Assembly (NCBI RefSeq): GCF_029436685.1
Contig: NZ_JAROCY010000004.1
Location: 62,001 to 126,000 of the forward strand
DNA length: 64,000 nt
Direction: 5' to 3'
Origin: Novosphingobium cyanobacteriorum
Lineage (GTDB): Bacteria; Pseudomonadota; Alphaproteobacteria; Sphingomonadales; Sphingomonadaceae
The position numbers and the translations under genes were made by a program. The notes beneath the pieces were generated by a model. It worked only from the letters and a program-made list of their open reading frames with translations, did not search any database and had not been told where the DNA came from. Positions 17,809 to 26,512 of the stretch are shown in pieces (within the stretch, counting starts at the first letter, position 1; the number at the start of each line of letters is the position of its first letter).

Positions 17809-17830
17809 TATGTACGGATTATTGTACATA
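17809..17830. promoter_or_regulatory. Candidate YefM-YoeB operator
   Basis: TATGTAC-N8-GTACATA forms an inverted repeat made of one TGTACG and one perfect TGTACA core with centres 12 bases apart. In E. coli the yefM-yoeB operator consists of two adjacent palindromes with TGTACA cores. The site lies 20 bases before the yefM start. Confidence 0.7.
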
Positions 17831-17850
17831 TTAGCCACAGGAGACAGCCC

Positions 17851-18105
17851 ATGGACGTTCTGACCTATACCGACACGCGCGCGCATCTGAAGGAAGTGAT
17901 GGACCGCGTGGTCACCGACCGCGCCCCGGTGGTGATTTCGCGGCAGAAGGGAGAGGCAGTCGTCATGGTCTCGCTCGCTGACTGGAACGCCATCGAAGAG
18001 ACCATGCACCTGCTGTCGAGCGAGGCGAATGCGGCGCGGCTGCGCGGGGCGATCGGACAGCTCGATGCCGGCAAGGGCGGGGCGCGCGAACTGATCGAAC
18101 CGTGA
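17851..18105 (+). CDS. yefM: YefM/Phd-type antitoxin
   Basis: An 84-residue Phd/YefM antitoxin. The N-terminal DNA-binding fold shows YTDTRAHLKEVMDRVVTDR, then VVISRQKGEAVVMVSLADWNAIEET. The C-terminal stretch (about 55-84) should fold on the toxin. CAGGAG precedes the ATG. The antitoxin dimer represses the operon through the TGTACA-type repeat just upstream; the toxin follows with a four-base overlap. Confidence 0.94.
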   Translation: MDVLTYTDTRAHLKEVMDRVVTDRAPVVISRQKGEAVVMVSLADWNAIEETMHLLSSEANAARLRGAIGQLDAGKGGARELIEP

Positions 18106-18368
18106 GGCTGGTTTTCGCTGACGCCGCCTGGGAGGACTATCTCCACTGGCAGGCCAACGCGCCCAATATCTTGCAGCGCGTGAACGATCTGATCAAGGAA
18201 TGCCGCCGTACGCCCTTCAAAGGCACAGGCAAGCCTGAGCCATTGAAAGGCGCTCTGAAAGGCTGGTGGTCGCGCCGGATCACGCTGGAGGACAGGCTGG
18301 TTTATCGCGTGACGGGCAGCGGATCAGACCAGCAGCTGGAAATTGCGCAATGCCGGTATCATTATTGA
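18102..18368 (+). CDS. yoeB: YoeB-type mRNA interferase toxin
   Basis: An 88-residue RelE-fold ribosome-dependent endoribonuclease. Family features are WEDYLHWQ near the N-terminus, LIKECRRTPFKGTGKPEPLKG, WSRRITLEDRLVYRV and the C-terminal CRYHY. These include the Glu, Arg, His and Tyr residues used in catalysis by YoeB. It starts with GTG overlapping the antitoxin stop by four bases. Intact. Confidence 0.95.
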   Translation: MRLVFADAAWEDYLHWQANAPNILQRVNDLIKECRRTPFKGTGKPEPLKGALKGWWSRRITLEDRLVYRVTGSGSDQQLEIAQCRYHY

Positions 18369-18447
18369 TCTTGCGCGTACGGCTATACGTCGAAGTCGAC
18401 AATGCTGCCAAATTCAAACGGAACCTCATGAATCCGCGCTGGCGAAG

Positions 18448-18696
18448 TTAGGCCGCCGCAAACGTAACCTTGCCGTTCACGTTTAAGAGTTGGTCCTTGC
18501 TGCCAGAATCCCACTGAAATGAGGTCGTCACCACATGCTCTGTTAGGGCCGTATTGAACTTCGACCAGCATTTCCGAAGGTCCTGTGCGTCCAACGTGCT
18601 TCTTGCAACCGTCAGGCGGCGAGAATTGGACGCAGCCAATGCGACAAGTAATCCCGCTGCGACAAGTATCGCCAGCAGCAACCTGCGGGAACGCAC
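18448..18696 (-). CDS. Small membrane-anchored hypothetical protein
   Basis: An 82-residue frame starting with GTG directly after the plsC stop. The N-terminus RRLLLAILVAAGLLVALAAS is a membrane anchor or signal peptide. The remainder is polar with one Cys and matches nothing I know. Base composition is lower in GC than plsC, suggesting a recent addition. Coding status rests on the signal-like start, the operon-like placement and absence of an alternative. Confidence 0.45.
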   Translation of the reverse strand: MRSRRLLLAILVAAGLLVALAASNSRRLTVARSTLDAQDLRKCWSKFNTALTEHVVTTSFQWDSGSKDQLLNVNGKVTFAAA

Positions 18697-19590
18697 TTAC
18701 CCCGCCGCCCGATCATGCGCTGCCTGCTCCTGTGCGGTGGCAGGCCCGGTTTCCGGCTCCTTCGGCGCGCTGAACCCCACCTGTGGCACGCTGTGGGCGA
18801 AGGGGCGTACCGGGTGGCCGAGCGCGGACTCCAATGCGGGGAGGATGCGGGCGCGCGCCTCTGCGGCGATGGCCTTGCGCCCGGTGTGGTCGCGCGGGTC
18901 GAAGGGTTCGAGGAAGTGGACATTGAGGCGGAACGAGCCCTTGCGCGCCAGCACCCGCAGCGCGTTGTCCACGCCGGATTCGGTGCCGATCCAGCCGATC
19001 CATTCGCCCACCGGCCCGTAATCGAGCACCACCGGCTGCACCAGCACGCCCGGTGGCGGTGGTTCCAGCACGCGCAGCATCGATGTCTTGAACGGCAGCA
19101 GCGACTTGTTGTCGGTAGTGGTGCCTTCGGGGAAGACGGTGATGGACCAGTTGTCGGCCAGTGCTTCCTTCAGCCGGTTGATCTGGTCGGCCACGCCCAT
19201 GCGGTCTTCGCGGCTGACGAAGACTGTGCGGTTCAGGCGGGAAAGCCAGCCGACCACGGGCGCGCGGTCAAGCTCCGCCTTGGCGACGAACGCCGTGCCG
19301 CTGGCCCCGGCGAGCGCCAGGATATCCACCCATGAAACGTGGTTGGCGATGAAGAACACGTCACGCCGCAGATGCGTGCCATGCACGCGAACGCGCGCGC
19401 CGCACAGGCGGGCGGCAATCCACAGGAACAGGCGGGGGATGGGCGAGCCGTAATGCACGGTGCGCCAGATGTAATGCAGCGGAACGCAGATGATCAGCGC
19501 CAGCACCAGGCCCAGCAGGCGCCAGGCGATGCGGCAGTACCCCAGTCCGGAGATCGGTTCCCCTCTCTGCGGACCTGGAACCGGCGCCAT
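18697..19590 (-). CDS. plsC: 1-acyl-sn-glycerol-3-phosphate acyltransferase (PlsC-like)
   Basis: A 297-residue inner-membrane acyltransferase making phosphatidic acid from lysophosphatidic acid. An N-terminal membrane helix (AWRLLGLVLALIICVPLHYI) precedes the catalytic HX4D motif NHVSWVDI, the substrate-binding VFPEGTTTD and the later VLVQPVVLDY. The ATG at 19590, ten bases after fur ends, is preferred over frames reaching into fur. The C-terminal tail after the acyltransferase domain is Pro/Ala-rich and variable. Confidence 0.92.
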   Translation of the reverse strand: MAPVPGPQRGEPISGLGYCRIAWRLLGLVLALIICVPLHYIWRTVHYGSPIPRLFLWIAARLCGARVRVHGTHLRRDVFFIANHVSWVDILALAGASGTAFVAKAELDRAPVVGWLSRLNRTVFVSREDRMGVADQINRLKEALADNWSITVFPEGTTTDNKSLLPFKTSMLRVLEPPPPGVLVQPVVLDYGPVGEWIGWIGTESGVDNALRVLARKGSFRLNVHFLEPFDPRDHTGRKAIAAEARARILPALESALGHPVRPFAHSVPQVGFSAPKEPETGPATAQEQAAHDRAAG

Positions 19591-19600
19591 CCGCGCCGGA

Positions 19601-20023
19601 TCAGTTGTCGCGGTCAAGCTTGACCCCGTAGAGCTCCATGCGGTGGTCGACGAGGCGATAGCCGAGCTTTTCGGCAATCTGGCGTTGCAGCACTTCCAGT
19701 TCGGGATCGACGAATTCGATGACCTTGCCGGTCTCAACGTCGATCAGGTGATCGTGATGCGCTTCGGGCGTCGCTTCATAGCGGGCGCGCCCGTCGCCAA
19801 AGTCGTGCCGGTCGAGAATGCCGGCTTCCTCGAACAGGCGCACGGTGCGGTAGACGGTGGCGATGGAAATGCGCGGATCGCGCTCTGCCGCGCGCTCGTG
19901 CAGCTTTTCCACGTCGGGGTGGTCGTTGCTTTCCGACAGGACGCGGGCGATCACCCGGCGCTGTTCGGTGATGCGCAGGCCGCGTTCGGCGCAGAGAGCC
20001 TCGATATCGATGGGTTGGTGCAC
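19601..20023 (-). CDS. fur: Ferric uptake regulator Fur
   Basis: A 140-residue metal-dependent repressor. The winged-helix domain (about 1-80) includes LRITEQRRVIARVL and ISIATVYRTVRLFEEAGIL. The dimerisation domain has HHDHLIDVETGKVIEFVDPELE. The usual CxxC motifs are absent and Asp/Glu replace them, as in many alphaproteobacterial Fur/Mur proteins. The metal sensed, iron or manganese, is therefore not certain. GTG start. It lies between mucR and plsC. Confidence 0.95.
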   Translation of the reverse strand: MHQPIDIEALCAERGLRITEQRRVIARVLSESNDHPDVEKLHERAAERDPRISIATVYRTVRLFEEAGILDRHDFGDGRARYEATPEAHHDHLIDVETGKVIEFVDPELEVLQRQIAEKLGYRLVDHRMELYGVKLDRDN

Positions 20024-20060
20024 GTTGGACCTGCGAGACGGAATGGGACCGGCGAAACGG

Positions 20061-20095
20061 AATTGGCCCGCCGATCATAGAGCGGCGGGCCAATT
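20061..20095. terminator. Strong hairpin between mucR and fur
   Basis: Thirteen-base perfect arms AATTGGCCCGCCG/CGGCGGGCCAATT with a nine-base loop, in the 115-base gap downstream of mucR and upstream of fur. Neither side has a long T run, so termination strength is uncertain, but it probably separates the two transcripts. Confidence 0.7.
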
Positions 20096-20138
20096 CTTCA
20101 ACCGTTGCGACCCCGAGAGGGCCGGTTGTTTTATTCTG

Positions 20139-20579
20139 TCAGGCAGCAGTCTTGCCACGGCCGCGCTTGGGCGCGGGCTTGCGGCCGAGGCCGATCTTCT
20201 TGGCCAGTTCGCGGCGCTTTTCGGCATAGGCCGGGGCAACCATCGGGTAATCGGCGGGCAGGTTCCAGCGCGCGCGATACTGTTCCGGCGTCATGTTGTA
20301 GCGCGTGGCAAGATGGCGCTTGAGCATCTTCAGCTTCTTGCCGTCTTCCAGGCAGACGATGTGATCGTTCTTCACCGAAGAACGGACCGAAACGGCCGGT
20401 TCGGGAGCCGGTTCAGCCACGGCTTCGGGCTGGTTCAGGCCGGCGAGCGCCGAATACACATTGGTGATCAGCGTGGCCAAATCGCCAACCGCAACGCTGT
20501 TGTTGCTGACATGCGCGGCAACGATATCGGACGTGAGCGTGATAAGGGTTTCACGCATATCGTTTTCGATTTCACTCAT
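20139..20579 (-). CDS. mucR: MucR/Ros-family zinc-finger regulator
   Basis: A 146-residue global regulator of the MucR/Ros family, which binds AT-rich DNA and in alphaproteobacteria controls exopolysaccharide, motility and cell-cycle genes. The N-terminal multimerisation region is about 1-45. The zinc finger is CLEDGKKLKMLKRHLATRY (one Cys, His further on), followed by NMTPEQYRARWNLPADYPMVAPAYAEKR, which is diagnostic. The tail is basic. A hairpin follows the stop. Confidence 0.95.
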   Translation of the reverse strand: MSEIENDMRETLITLTSDIVAAHVSNNSVAVGDLATLITNVYSALAGLNQPEAVAEPAPEPAVSVRSSVKNDHIVCLEDGKKLKMLKRHLATRYNMTPEQYRARWNLPADYPMVAPAYAEKRRELAKKIGLGRKPAPKRGRGKTAA

Positions 20580-20749
20580 CTCTATCGACCCTCGTTCTAT
20601 GGTGAATTATCCGCGACCCCGGTGGTTCTGAAAATTTGTGGGATTACGGGCGGGGTTATACAAGATAAATTCTGCAACACAACCATAGTGGCACCCGCTA
20701 TTGGGCGAAATGACCGAAAATTCATGAAGTGCTGAAAAGCCGCACTTAA

Positions 20750-21220
20750 TCAATCCAGTCGCAGTTCCTGGCTGATCGCGTCGAGCCGCTTTCCCGAAGG
20801 AGTGCGGTAGTAGAGCGGCCGAATTCCCGTGGGTACGAAGCCATGCGCGGCGTATAGGTGCCCGGCCGGATTTTCCGCCCGCATTTCCAGGAATATACGA
20901 TTGATCCCCCGGCCTTTCGCCTGATCAATGAAGCAGGAAAGAAGTGCATGCCCAAGTCCGCGGCGGCGCCAGGCCGGGCTTATGGCGAAGAGAAGAAGTT
21001 CTTCTTCATCAAGCACGCTGCGCGACAGGAAAAAGCCGGCAGTCTCTTCGTGCGCTTCGGGGGCCATGCTGCCGCCTGGTGCAACAAGTCCGTAGCGGGT
21101 TCCCGATAGCAGCAGCAGGTCGGATACCTGGCGTCGGTTCCAGGCCTCGCCGTATTCGGGCGGGAACGCCTGCACCATGACATCCATGATCCGGTCGATA
21201 TCGTCGTGCGGTGCGATCAT
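20750..21220 (-). CDS. rimI: Ribosomal-protein-alanine N-acetyltransferase RimI-like
   Basis: A 156-residue GNAT enzyme. The acetyl-CoA binding motif reads LLFAISPAWRRRGLGHALLSCFI, followed by LEMRAENPAGHLYAAHGFVPTGIRPLYY, typical of RimI, which acetylates the S18 N-terminal alanine. It follows tsaB by 15 bases, a pairing conserved in many bacteria. The exact substrate in this organism is inferred. Confidence 0.9.
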   Translation of the reverse strand: MIAPHDDIDRIMDVMVQAFPPEYGEAWNRRQVSDLLLLSGTRYGLVAPGGSMAPEAHEETAGFFLSRSVLDEEELLLFAISPAWRRRGLGHALLSCFIDQAKGRGINRIFLEMRAENPAGHLYAAHGFVPTGIRPLYYRTPSGKRLDAISQELRLD

Positions 21221-21235
21221 CGAACGTCTTGCCCG

Positions 21236-21874
21236 TCAGGCCACGGGAACGGAGGGGAGCCGCGCATCGGGTGCGCGGCCATAGGCGGGCACGGGATCGG
21301 GCGCGATCGCACCGTCGCGAAGCAGGGCGAACGTCCGGGCATCGGGCCAGAGGGGCACGGCGACAGCGCCGGTGCGGGCTGCAGCCAGCGCATCGGCCTG
21401 GCTTCCGGCGATCACCGGGGCCGTCGATGCCGCCATCGCCGCATCGGGGGGGAGCGAGGCGAGGGGGGCAAGCGGAGCCCCTGTCGCGTCGAACGGCTGC
21501 AGGAACCATTCGCCATGCCCGCCGGTCATCACCACGTCCACCGGCTGGCCGGGGTGCTGTTCCAGAGCCATGGCGGCGACCAGCGCGAGGCTGGAGAAGC
21601 CGGAGACCGGCACGCCCCACGCCAGCGACAGCGCGCGCGCCGCGGCAAGGCCGACGCGTATGCCGGTGAAGCTGCCGGGGCCGCTATCGACCACGATGCG
21701 ATCGGCGCGGCCCTTGTCTGGCAGCGCCTCGATCATCGGCACCAGCCGTTCGGCATGGCCGCGGCCGAGCATCAGGCATTCGCCGGCAAGCAGTGCACCA
21801 TCTTCGAACAGGGCGACCGAGCAGGCCTCGGTGGCGCTGTCGATCACCAGGGTGCGCCCAGAAACCGGCAACAC
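21236..21874 (-). CDS. tsaB: tRNA threonylcarbamoyladenosine biosynthesis protein TsaB
   Basis: A 212-residue ASKHA-fold subunit of the TsaBDE complex forming t6A37 in ANN-decoding tRNAs. The N-terminus LVIDSATEACSVALF and the DSGPGSFTGIRVGLAAARALSLAWGVP signature are diagnostic. The GTG at 21874, 12 bases after the NifU-like stop, is preferred; longer readings run into that gene. The C-terminus is shorter than in E. coli and unconserved, as usual. Confidence 0.94.
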   Translation of the reverse strand: MLPVSGRTLVIDSATEACSVALFEDGALLAGECLMLGRGHAERLVPMIEALPDKGRADRIVVDSGPGSFTGIRVGLAAARALSLAWGVPVSGFSSLALVAAMALEQHPGQPVDVVMTGGHGEWFLQPFDATGAPLAPLASLPPDAAMAASTAPVIAGSQADALAAARTGAVAVPLWPDARTFALLRDGAIAPDPVPAYGRAPDARLPSVPVA

Positions 21875-21885
21875 GCCGCTCCGGC

Positions 21886-22461
21886 TCAGGCCGCGCGGAC
21901 TTCGCTGACTTCGGGCACGTAGTGCTTCAGCAGCGATTCGATCCCGTTCTTCAGCGTTGCGGTGGAAGACGGGCAACCGGAACAGGCGCCCTGCATGCGC
22001 AGATAGACCACGCCTTCGCGGAACCCGCGATAGATGATGTCGCCGCCGTCGTTGGCCACCGCCGGGCGCACGCGCGTTTCGATCAGTTCCTTGATCTGCG
22101 CCACGACATCGGCATCGGCCGGATCATCGCCCAGATCGGCATCATCGTCAGCCGGGACAGCAAAGTCGGCCGAGCCTTGCGCAAACAGCGGTGCCTGGCT
22201 GACGAAATGATCGAGCAGCACCGCAAGCACCTGTGGCTTGGCATCGGACCATTGCGCACCCGGCGCGATGGTAACGGACACGAAATCGCGGCCGAACAGC
22301 ACCCCGGTGACATCGCCCAGATCGAACAGCGCCTGCGCCAGCGGCGAGGCTTCCGCCTCTTCATGGCTGGTGAATTCGCGCGTGCCGCTGGCCATCACCT
22401 GCTCGCCCGGAAGGAACTTCAGCGTGGCGGGGTTCGGGGTGGTTTCGGTTTCTATGAACAT
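21886..22461 (-). CDS. NifU-like Fe-S cluster scaffold (Nfu type)
   Basis: A 191-residue Nfu-type carrier delivering [4Fe-4S] clusters to client enzymes. The N-terminal Nfu_N domain (about 1-90) begins MFIETETTPNPATLKFLPG; the ATG at 22461 is fixed by this conserved opening. The C-terminal NifU domain (about 115-190) has RPAVANDGGDIIYRGF and the cluster-binding GACSGCPSS motif. First gene of the tsaB-rimI run; MiaB, encoded nearby, is itself an Fe-S enzyme. Confidence 0.93.
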   Translation of the reverse strand: MFIETETTPNPATLKFLPGEQVMASGTREFTSHEEAEASPLAQALFDLGDVTGVLFGRDFVSVTIAPGAQWSDAKPQVLAVLLDHFVSQAPLFAQGSADFAVPADDDADLGDDPADADVVAQIKELIETRVRPAVANDGGDIIYRGFREGVVYLRMQGACSGCPSSTATLKNGIESLLKHYVPEVSEVRAA

Positions 22462-22578
22462 GCTTCCGCATGTAGGCCCGGCAGGGCCATGGTCAAGGGG
22501 CGGCGCGCAAGGAAAATGGCGGATTTGTTGCAGGTTTCCGCTCTGGCGGAGCGCAAGGCGGGCGACTATGCGCAAGGC

Positions 22579-23118
22579 ATGACCCAAACCTTGCGAATCG
22601 CCGCCGCGCTGGCCACCGCGCTCGTCTCAAATTCCGCCCTGGCGCAGGCCCCGGCCCCGGCTCCGGCTCCGGCCGCCGGCGCGGTGATCGCGCTGCCGCT
22701 GCAGCCGATGGTGGGCGCGGACAAGCGCACCTGCAACGCCCAGACCGCATCGGGCCTCGGCTACACCGTGCTGAAGGACGCCACCGGCCCCAAGGCGGCC
22801 AAGGGCGATTTCGTGCTGGTGAACTACATCGGCTACCTTGCCGCCAACGGCCAGGTGTTCGACCAGAACATGACCACGCCGTTCCAGTCGGATTCGGTGA
22901 TCCCCGGCTTTTCCGAAGGGCTGGGCATGATGCCGCGCGGATCGATCTACCGGCTCTGCATCCCCGCCGCACTCGGCTATGGCGCGAAGGGGGCGGGTGA
23001 CGGCATCCCCGCGAACGCCGATCTGGTCTTCCAGGTCGAACTGCTTGATTCCAAGACCGAGGCGGAAGTGGCGGCCATGCGCTCGCAGGCGCAGCAGGGC
23101 GGCGCGCCGCAACAGTAA
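22579..23118 (+). CDS. FKBP-type peptidylprolyl isomerase, exported
   Basis: A 179-residue precursor. A signal peptide (LRIAAALATALVSNSALAQA) is followed by an Ala-Pro repeat linker. The FKBP domain at about 65-165 has GDFVLVNYIGYLAANGQVFDQ, SVIPGFSEGLGMMPRGSIYRLCIP and LGYGAKG...IPANADLVFQVELL. Expected to act as a periplasmic foldase. The ATG at 22579 opens the signal peptide; longer frames run antisense to the NifU-like gene. The M16 peptidase gene follows 75 bases later. Confidence 0.92.
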   Translation: MTQTLRIAAALATALVSNSALAQAPAPAPAPAAGAVIALPLQPMVGADKRTCNAQTASGLGYTVLKDATGPKAAKGDFVLVNYIGYLAANGQVFDQNMTTPFQSDSVIPGFSEGLGMMPRGSIYRLCIPAALGYGAKGAGDGIPANADLVFQVELLDSKTEAEVAAMRSQAQQGGAPQQ

Positions 23119-23193
23119 CGGCGCGCGCCGGAATTGCGGAAGTGAAGGGCCTATTCACTGGTCCTTCATTTCATGCCCTTCTATAGGGTGATC

Positions 23194-26085
23194 ATGCGAT
23201 CCCCCAATCGGCCCGTGCGGCGTTTCGGACTTGTCCTTTCCATCCTGCTGGCGGGGACCATTCCGCTGCAACAGGCTGCCGTCGCGGCCCCGCCCGCCAA
23301 GGCTGCGGCAGGCGGCACGCCCTGGCTCTATGTCGGGTCAGACGTGCCGCGCGATCCCGCTTGGGTGTTCGGCACCCTGCCCAACGGCGTGCGCTATGCC
23401 GTGCGCCACAACGGCGTGCCGCCTGAACAGGTCTCCATCCGCGTGCTGGTCGATGCCGGCTCGATGTACGAGACCGACGCCCAGCGCGGCTATGCCCACC
23501 TGATCGAGCACCTCTCGTTCCGCGACAGCAAGTACCTGAAATCCGGTGAGGCGATCCCCACCTGGCAGCGCCTGGGCGCCACTTTCGGCAGCGACACCAA
23601 TGCCGAGACGAGCGCGACGCAGACCGTCTACAAGCTCGACCTGCCGGACGCCACCGCGCCCAAGCTCGACGAGACGTTCAAGCTGCTCTCCGGCATGATC
23701 ACCGCCCCCATCTTCACGCCGCAGGGGGTGAAGACCGAGGTGCCGATCGTGCTCGCCGAAATGCGCGAACGCATCGGCCCGCGCGCCCGCGTCATGGACG
23801 AGACTCGCTCGCTGTTCTTCGCCGGGCAGCCGCTCGCCAGCCGTTCGCCGATCGGCACGGTCGATACGCTCAACGCCGCCACATCGGAAAGCGTCAAGGC
23901 TTTCCATGACAAGTGGTATCGCCCCGACAATACCGTGATCGTGGTGGCGGGCGATGCCGACCCGCAGGTACTGATCGGCAAGATCCGCCAGTGGTTCGGC
24001 GACTGGAAGGTCGCAGGCAAGAAGCCGGCGCAGCCCGATTTCGGCGCGCCCGTCGCCCCGCCGGGCACCGACCCCAGGAACCCGGTGGGCGAGGCCAAAG
24101 TGCTGGTGGAGCCCGACCTGCCGCGCGTGGTCAACTACGCCATCCTGCGCCCGTGGAAGAAGGTGAACGACACCATCGCCTATAACCAGGGGCTGATGAT
24201 CGACCGGCTGGGGCTGGCGCTGATCAACCGCCGTCTGGAAACCCGCGCGCGCGGCAACGCCAGCTTCCTCGCCGCCTCGGTGGAGCAGCAGCGCATCAGC
24301 CGCAGCGCCGACGCCACGCTGGTGACGATCACCCCGCTGGCCGACGACTGGCGCAGCGCGGTGAAGGACGTGCGCGCGGTTATCGCCGATGCGCTCGCCA
24401 CCCCGCCCAGCGAGGAGGAAATCGCGCGCGAGGTTGCCGAGTTCGACGTGGCGTTCAAGGTTCCGGTGGAAACGCAGGAAACGCTGGCCGGATCGAAGGT
24501 GGCCGACGACCTGACCGACGCCGTGGACATCCGCGAGACGGTGGCCAATCCCGATACGGTCTATGGCATCTTCAGGAAATCGATCCCGCTGTTCACCCCG
24601 CAGGCGGTGTTCCAGCACACGCAGGCCCTGTTCAAGGGCACGGTGATCCGCCCGGTCCTGATCACGCCCAAGGCGGGCGATGGCACTGAGGAGGACTTGC
24701 GCGCCGCGCTGACCGCGCCGGTGGATGCCGCATCGGGCAGCCGCGTGGCGGCCAACACGCTGAAGTTCGCGGATCTGCCCCCGGTGGGCCAGCCGGGCAC
24801 GCTCAAGACCGCCGAGGCCGCCGGCCTGCTCGGCATCGAACGTATCGAACTGTCGAACGGCGTGAAGGCGCTGCTGTGGGCCAACAATGCCGAACCGGGC
24901 CGGATCATCGTGCGCGTGCGCTTTGGCGGTGGTTATGCGGTGATCGATCCCAGGGATGCGGTCTATGGCCCGCTGGCGGAAACCGCGCTGATGGACGCCG
25001 GCATCGGCAGCCTTTCGCGCGACGATCTCGATCGGCTGGCCACGGGCCGCAAGCTGAGCCTCGATTTCGACATCGACGATACCGTGTTCCGCATGGCCGC
25101 CGATACGCGCCCGGCGGACCTTGAAGACCAGCTCTATCTCTTCGCCGCCAAGCTGGCGCAGCCGCGCTGGGACGCCAACCCCGTGCTGCGCGCCCGCGCA
25201 GCGGCGCAGCTCGGCTATGAAAGCAGCAACACCAGCCCGATGTCGGTGCTGCAGCGTGACCTGCCGTGGCTGCTGAAAGACGGCGATCCGCGCTATGCCA
25301 CGCCCAACCCGGCCGAACTGCAGAAGGCCACGCCCGAAGGCTTCCGTCGGGTGTGGGAACCGCTGCTGCGCCAGGGCCCGGTGGAAGTGGACCTGTTCGG
25401 CGATTTCGATCGCGAAAAGGCCATCGCCGCGCTGGAAAAGACCTTTGGCGCGTTGCCGGCGCGCGATGCCCTGCCGGAAACCGGCTTTGCCCCGCACATC
25501 CCGGCGCACAATGCCGAGCCGCTGGTGCTGACCCACCATGGCGACGCCACCACGGCGGCGGCGCTGGTCGCCTGGCCCACCGGCGGCGGGCGAAAAGGCC
25601 CGGCGCTGCGCGAATCGCGCCAGCTGGACCTGCTCGCCCAGATCTTCAACATCCGCCTGTTTGACGAGATGCGCGAGAAGATCGGCGCGAGCTATGCCCC
25701 GCAGGTCGGCTCCACCTGGCCGCTCGACCTGCCGAGTGGCGGCTATATCGCCGCCACCGTGCAGCTGCGCCCGCAGGACCTGCCCGCCTTCTTCGCCGCG
25801 GCAGACAAGATCGCGGCAGACCTTGCCGCCAACCCGCCCACGGCCGACGAGATCGCGCGCGTGACCGAGCCGATGAAGCAGCTGATCACCCGCGCCAGCA
25901 CGGGCAACGGCTTCTACATGTACCAGCTGGAAGGCGGGGCGCAGGAGCCGGGCAAGTTCCAGGAGATCCGCTCGATCCTGTCGGATTCATCCACCACCAC
26001 GCCCGAAGCGATGCAGGCCCTGGCCCAGCGATACCTGCGCGCCGACCGCAACTGGAAGGTGGAGGTTGTGCCGCAGCCCAAGTGA
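23194..26085 (+). CDS. Large M16-family zinc metallopeptidase, exported
   Basis: A 963-residue pitrilysin/insulinase-type peptidase with two tandem M16 halves of about 450 residues. A signal peptide (FGLVLSILLAGTIPLQQAAVAA) leads it. The first half carries the inverted zinc motif HLIEH at about residues 102-106. The second half lacks a HxxEH motif, as in other M16B fusions, and contains FDEMREKIGASYAP and the inactive-domain glycine-rich FGGGYAVIDP. The ATG at 23194 has AGGGTG upstream and is preferred to 23173. Likely periplasmic peptide processing. Confidence 0.92.
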   Translation: MRSPNRPVRRFGLVLSILLAGTIPLQQAAVAAPPAKAAAGGTPWLYVGSDVPRDPAWVFGTLPNGVRYAVRHNGVPPEQVSIRVLVDAGSMYETDAQRGYAHLIEHLSFRDSKYLKSGEAIPTWQRLGATFGSDTNAETSATQTVYKLDLPDATAPKLDETFKLLSGMITAPIFTPQGVKTEVPIVLAEMRERIGPRARVMDETRSLFFAGQPLASRSPIGTVDTLNAATSESVKAFHDKWYRPDNTVIVVAGDADPQVLIGKIRQWFGDWKVAGKKPAQPDFGAPVAPPGTDPRNPVGEAKVLVEPDLPRVVNYAILRPWKKVNDTIAYNQGLMIDRLGLALINRRLETRARGNASFLAASVEQQRISRSADATLVTITPLADDWRSAVKDVRAVIADALATPPSEEEIAREVAEFDVAFKVPVETQETLAGSKVADDLTDAVDIRETVANPDTVYGIFRKSIPLFTPQAVFQHTQALFKGTVIRPVLITPKAGDGTEEDLRAALTAPVDAASGSRVAANTLKFADLPPVGQPGTLKTAEAAGLLGIERIELSNGVKALLWANNAEPGRIIVRVRFGGGYAVIDPRDAVYGPLAETALMDAGIGSLSRDDLDRLATGRKLSLDFDIDDTVFRMAADTRPADLEDQLYLFAAKLAQPRWDANPVLRARAAAQLGYESSNTSPMSVLQRDLPWLLKDGDPRYATPNPAELQKATPEGFRRVWEPLLRQGPVEVDLFGDFDREKAIAALEKTFGALPARDALPETGFAPHIPAHNAEPLVLTHHGDATTAAALVAWPTGGGRKGPALRESRQLDLLAQIFNIRLFDEMREKIGASYAPQVGSTWPLDLPSGGYIAATVQLRPQDLPAFFAAADKIAADLAANPPTADEIARVTEPMKQLITRASTGNGFYMYQLEGGAQEPGKFQEIRSILSDSSTTTPEAMQALAQRYLRADRNWKVEVVPQPK

Positions 26086-26093
26086 GCGTTCGA

Positions 26094-26510
26094 TTACTCG
26101 GGCAAGTGCCAGTCAGTCACGAGGTCATAGAACGATTTGTCGCTTTTCACCGAGAGGTGGAAATGGTGGTCGTGCGGACTCGGGCCATTATAGGATCGCC
26201 ACTCCCAAGGCGACACTGAGGAACTAACGATTTGGCGGTTCCATATGATGTATTTGATGCGGGAATCGCGACTTTCAACTAGCATTTTAGTAATGGCCTG
26301 AGCGTCGCATCCATGAATAGGGTCATGCGTGATATCGATTGCTGTAACCACGCCAATTGCACCGTCTTTAACCCAAGGGTTGTGATCCGAACTCCGCGAC
26401 GCATGGGCCGCATCGCCAATCGTCCCGTCGCTTTCCCTCAAACGGGCTGGATATCGCGCATTGATCTGTTCGCGGAGGTGAGCGAGGCTCCGTGCTACTC
26501 GCCAAGACAT
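26094..26510 (-). CDS. Peptidase M15-like / phage endolysin-like hydrolase
   Basis: A 138-residue protein with the metal-site pattern of M15 peptidoglycan peptidases: SRSSDHNPW, then VVTAIDITHDP (the second ligand region), then HDHHFHLSV near the C-terminus. No signal peptide is present. It lies two bases downstream of a three-helix membrane protein gene. The pair is lower in GC and uses codons unlike the flanking peptidase and aroG genes, so it was probably acquired. Murein endopeptidase activity is inferred from the motif arrangement only. Confidence 0.68.
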   Translation of the reverse strand: MSWRVARSLAHLREQINARYPARLRESDGTIGDAAHASRSSDHNPWVKDGAIGVVTAIDITHDPIHGCDAQAITKMLVESRDSRIKYIIWNRQIVSSSVSPWEWRSYNGPSPHDHHFHLSVKSDKSFYDLVTDWHLPE

Positions 26511-26512
26511 TA

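Noticed and set aside
14762-17863. A plus-strand open frame of about 1,030 codons opposite the RTX gene and miaB
   Set aside because: It is antisense to two well-supported genes. The long opening comes from the periodic GGxGxD coding of the RTX gene. No domain is recognisable in it.
23338-25539. A minus-strand open frame of 733 codons opposite the M16 peptidase
   Set aside because: GC-rich codon bias leaves the opposite frame open. The product is Arg/His/Gln-rich without any motif, and the plus-strand peptidase is certain.
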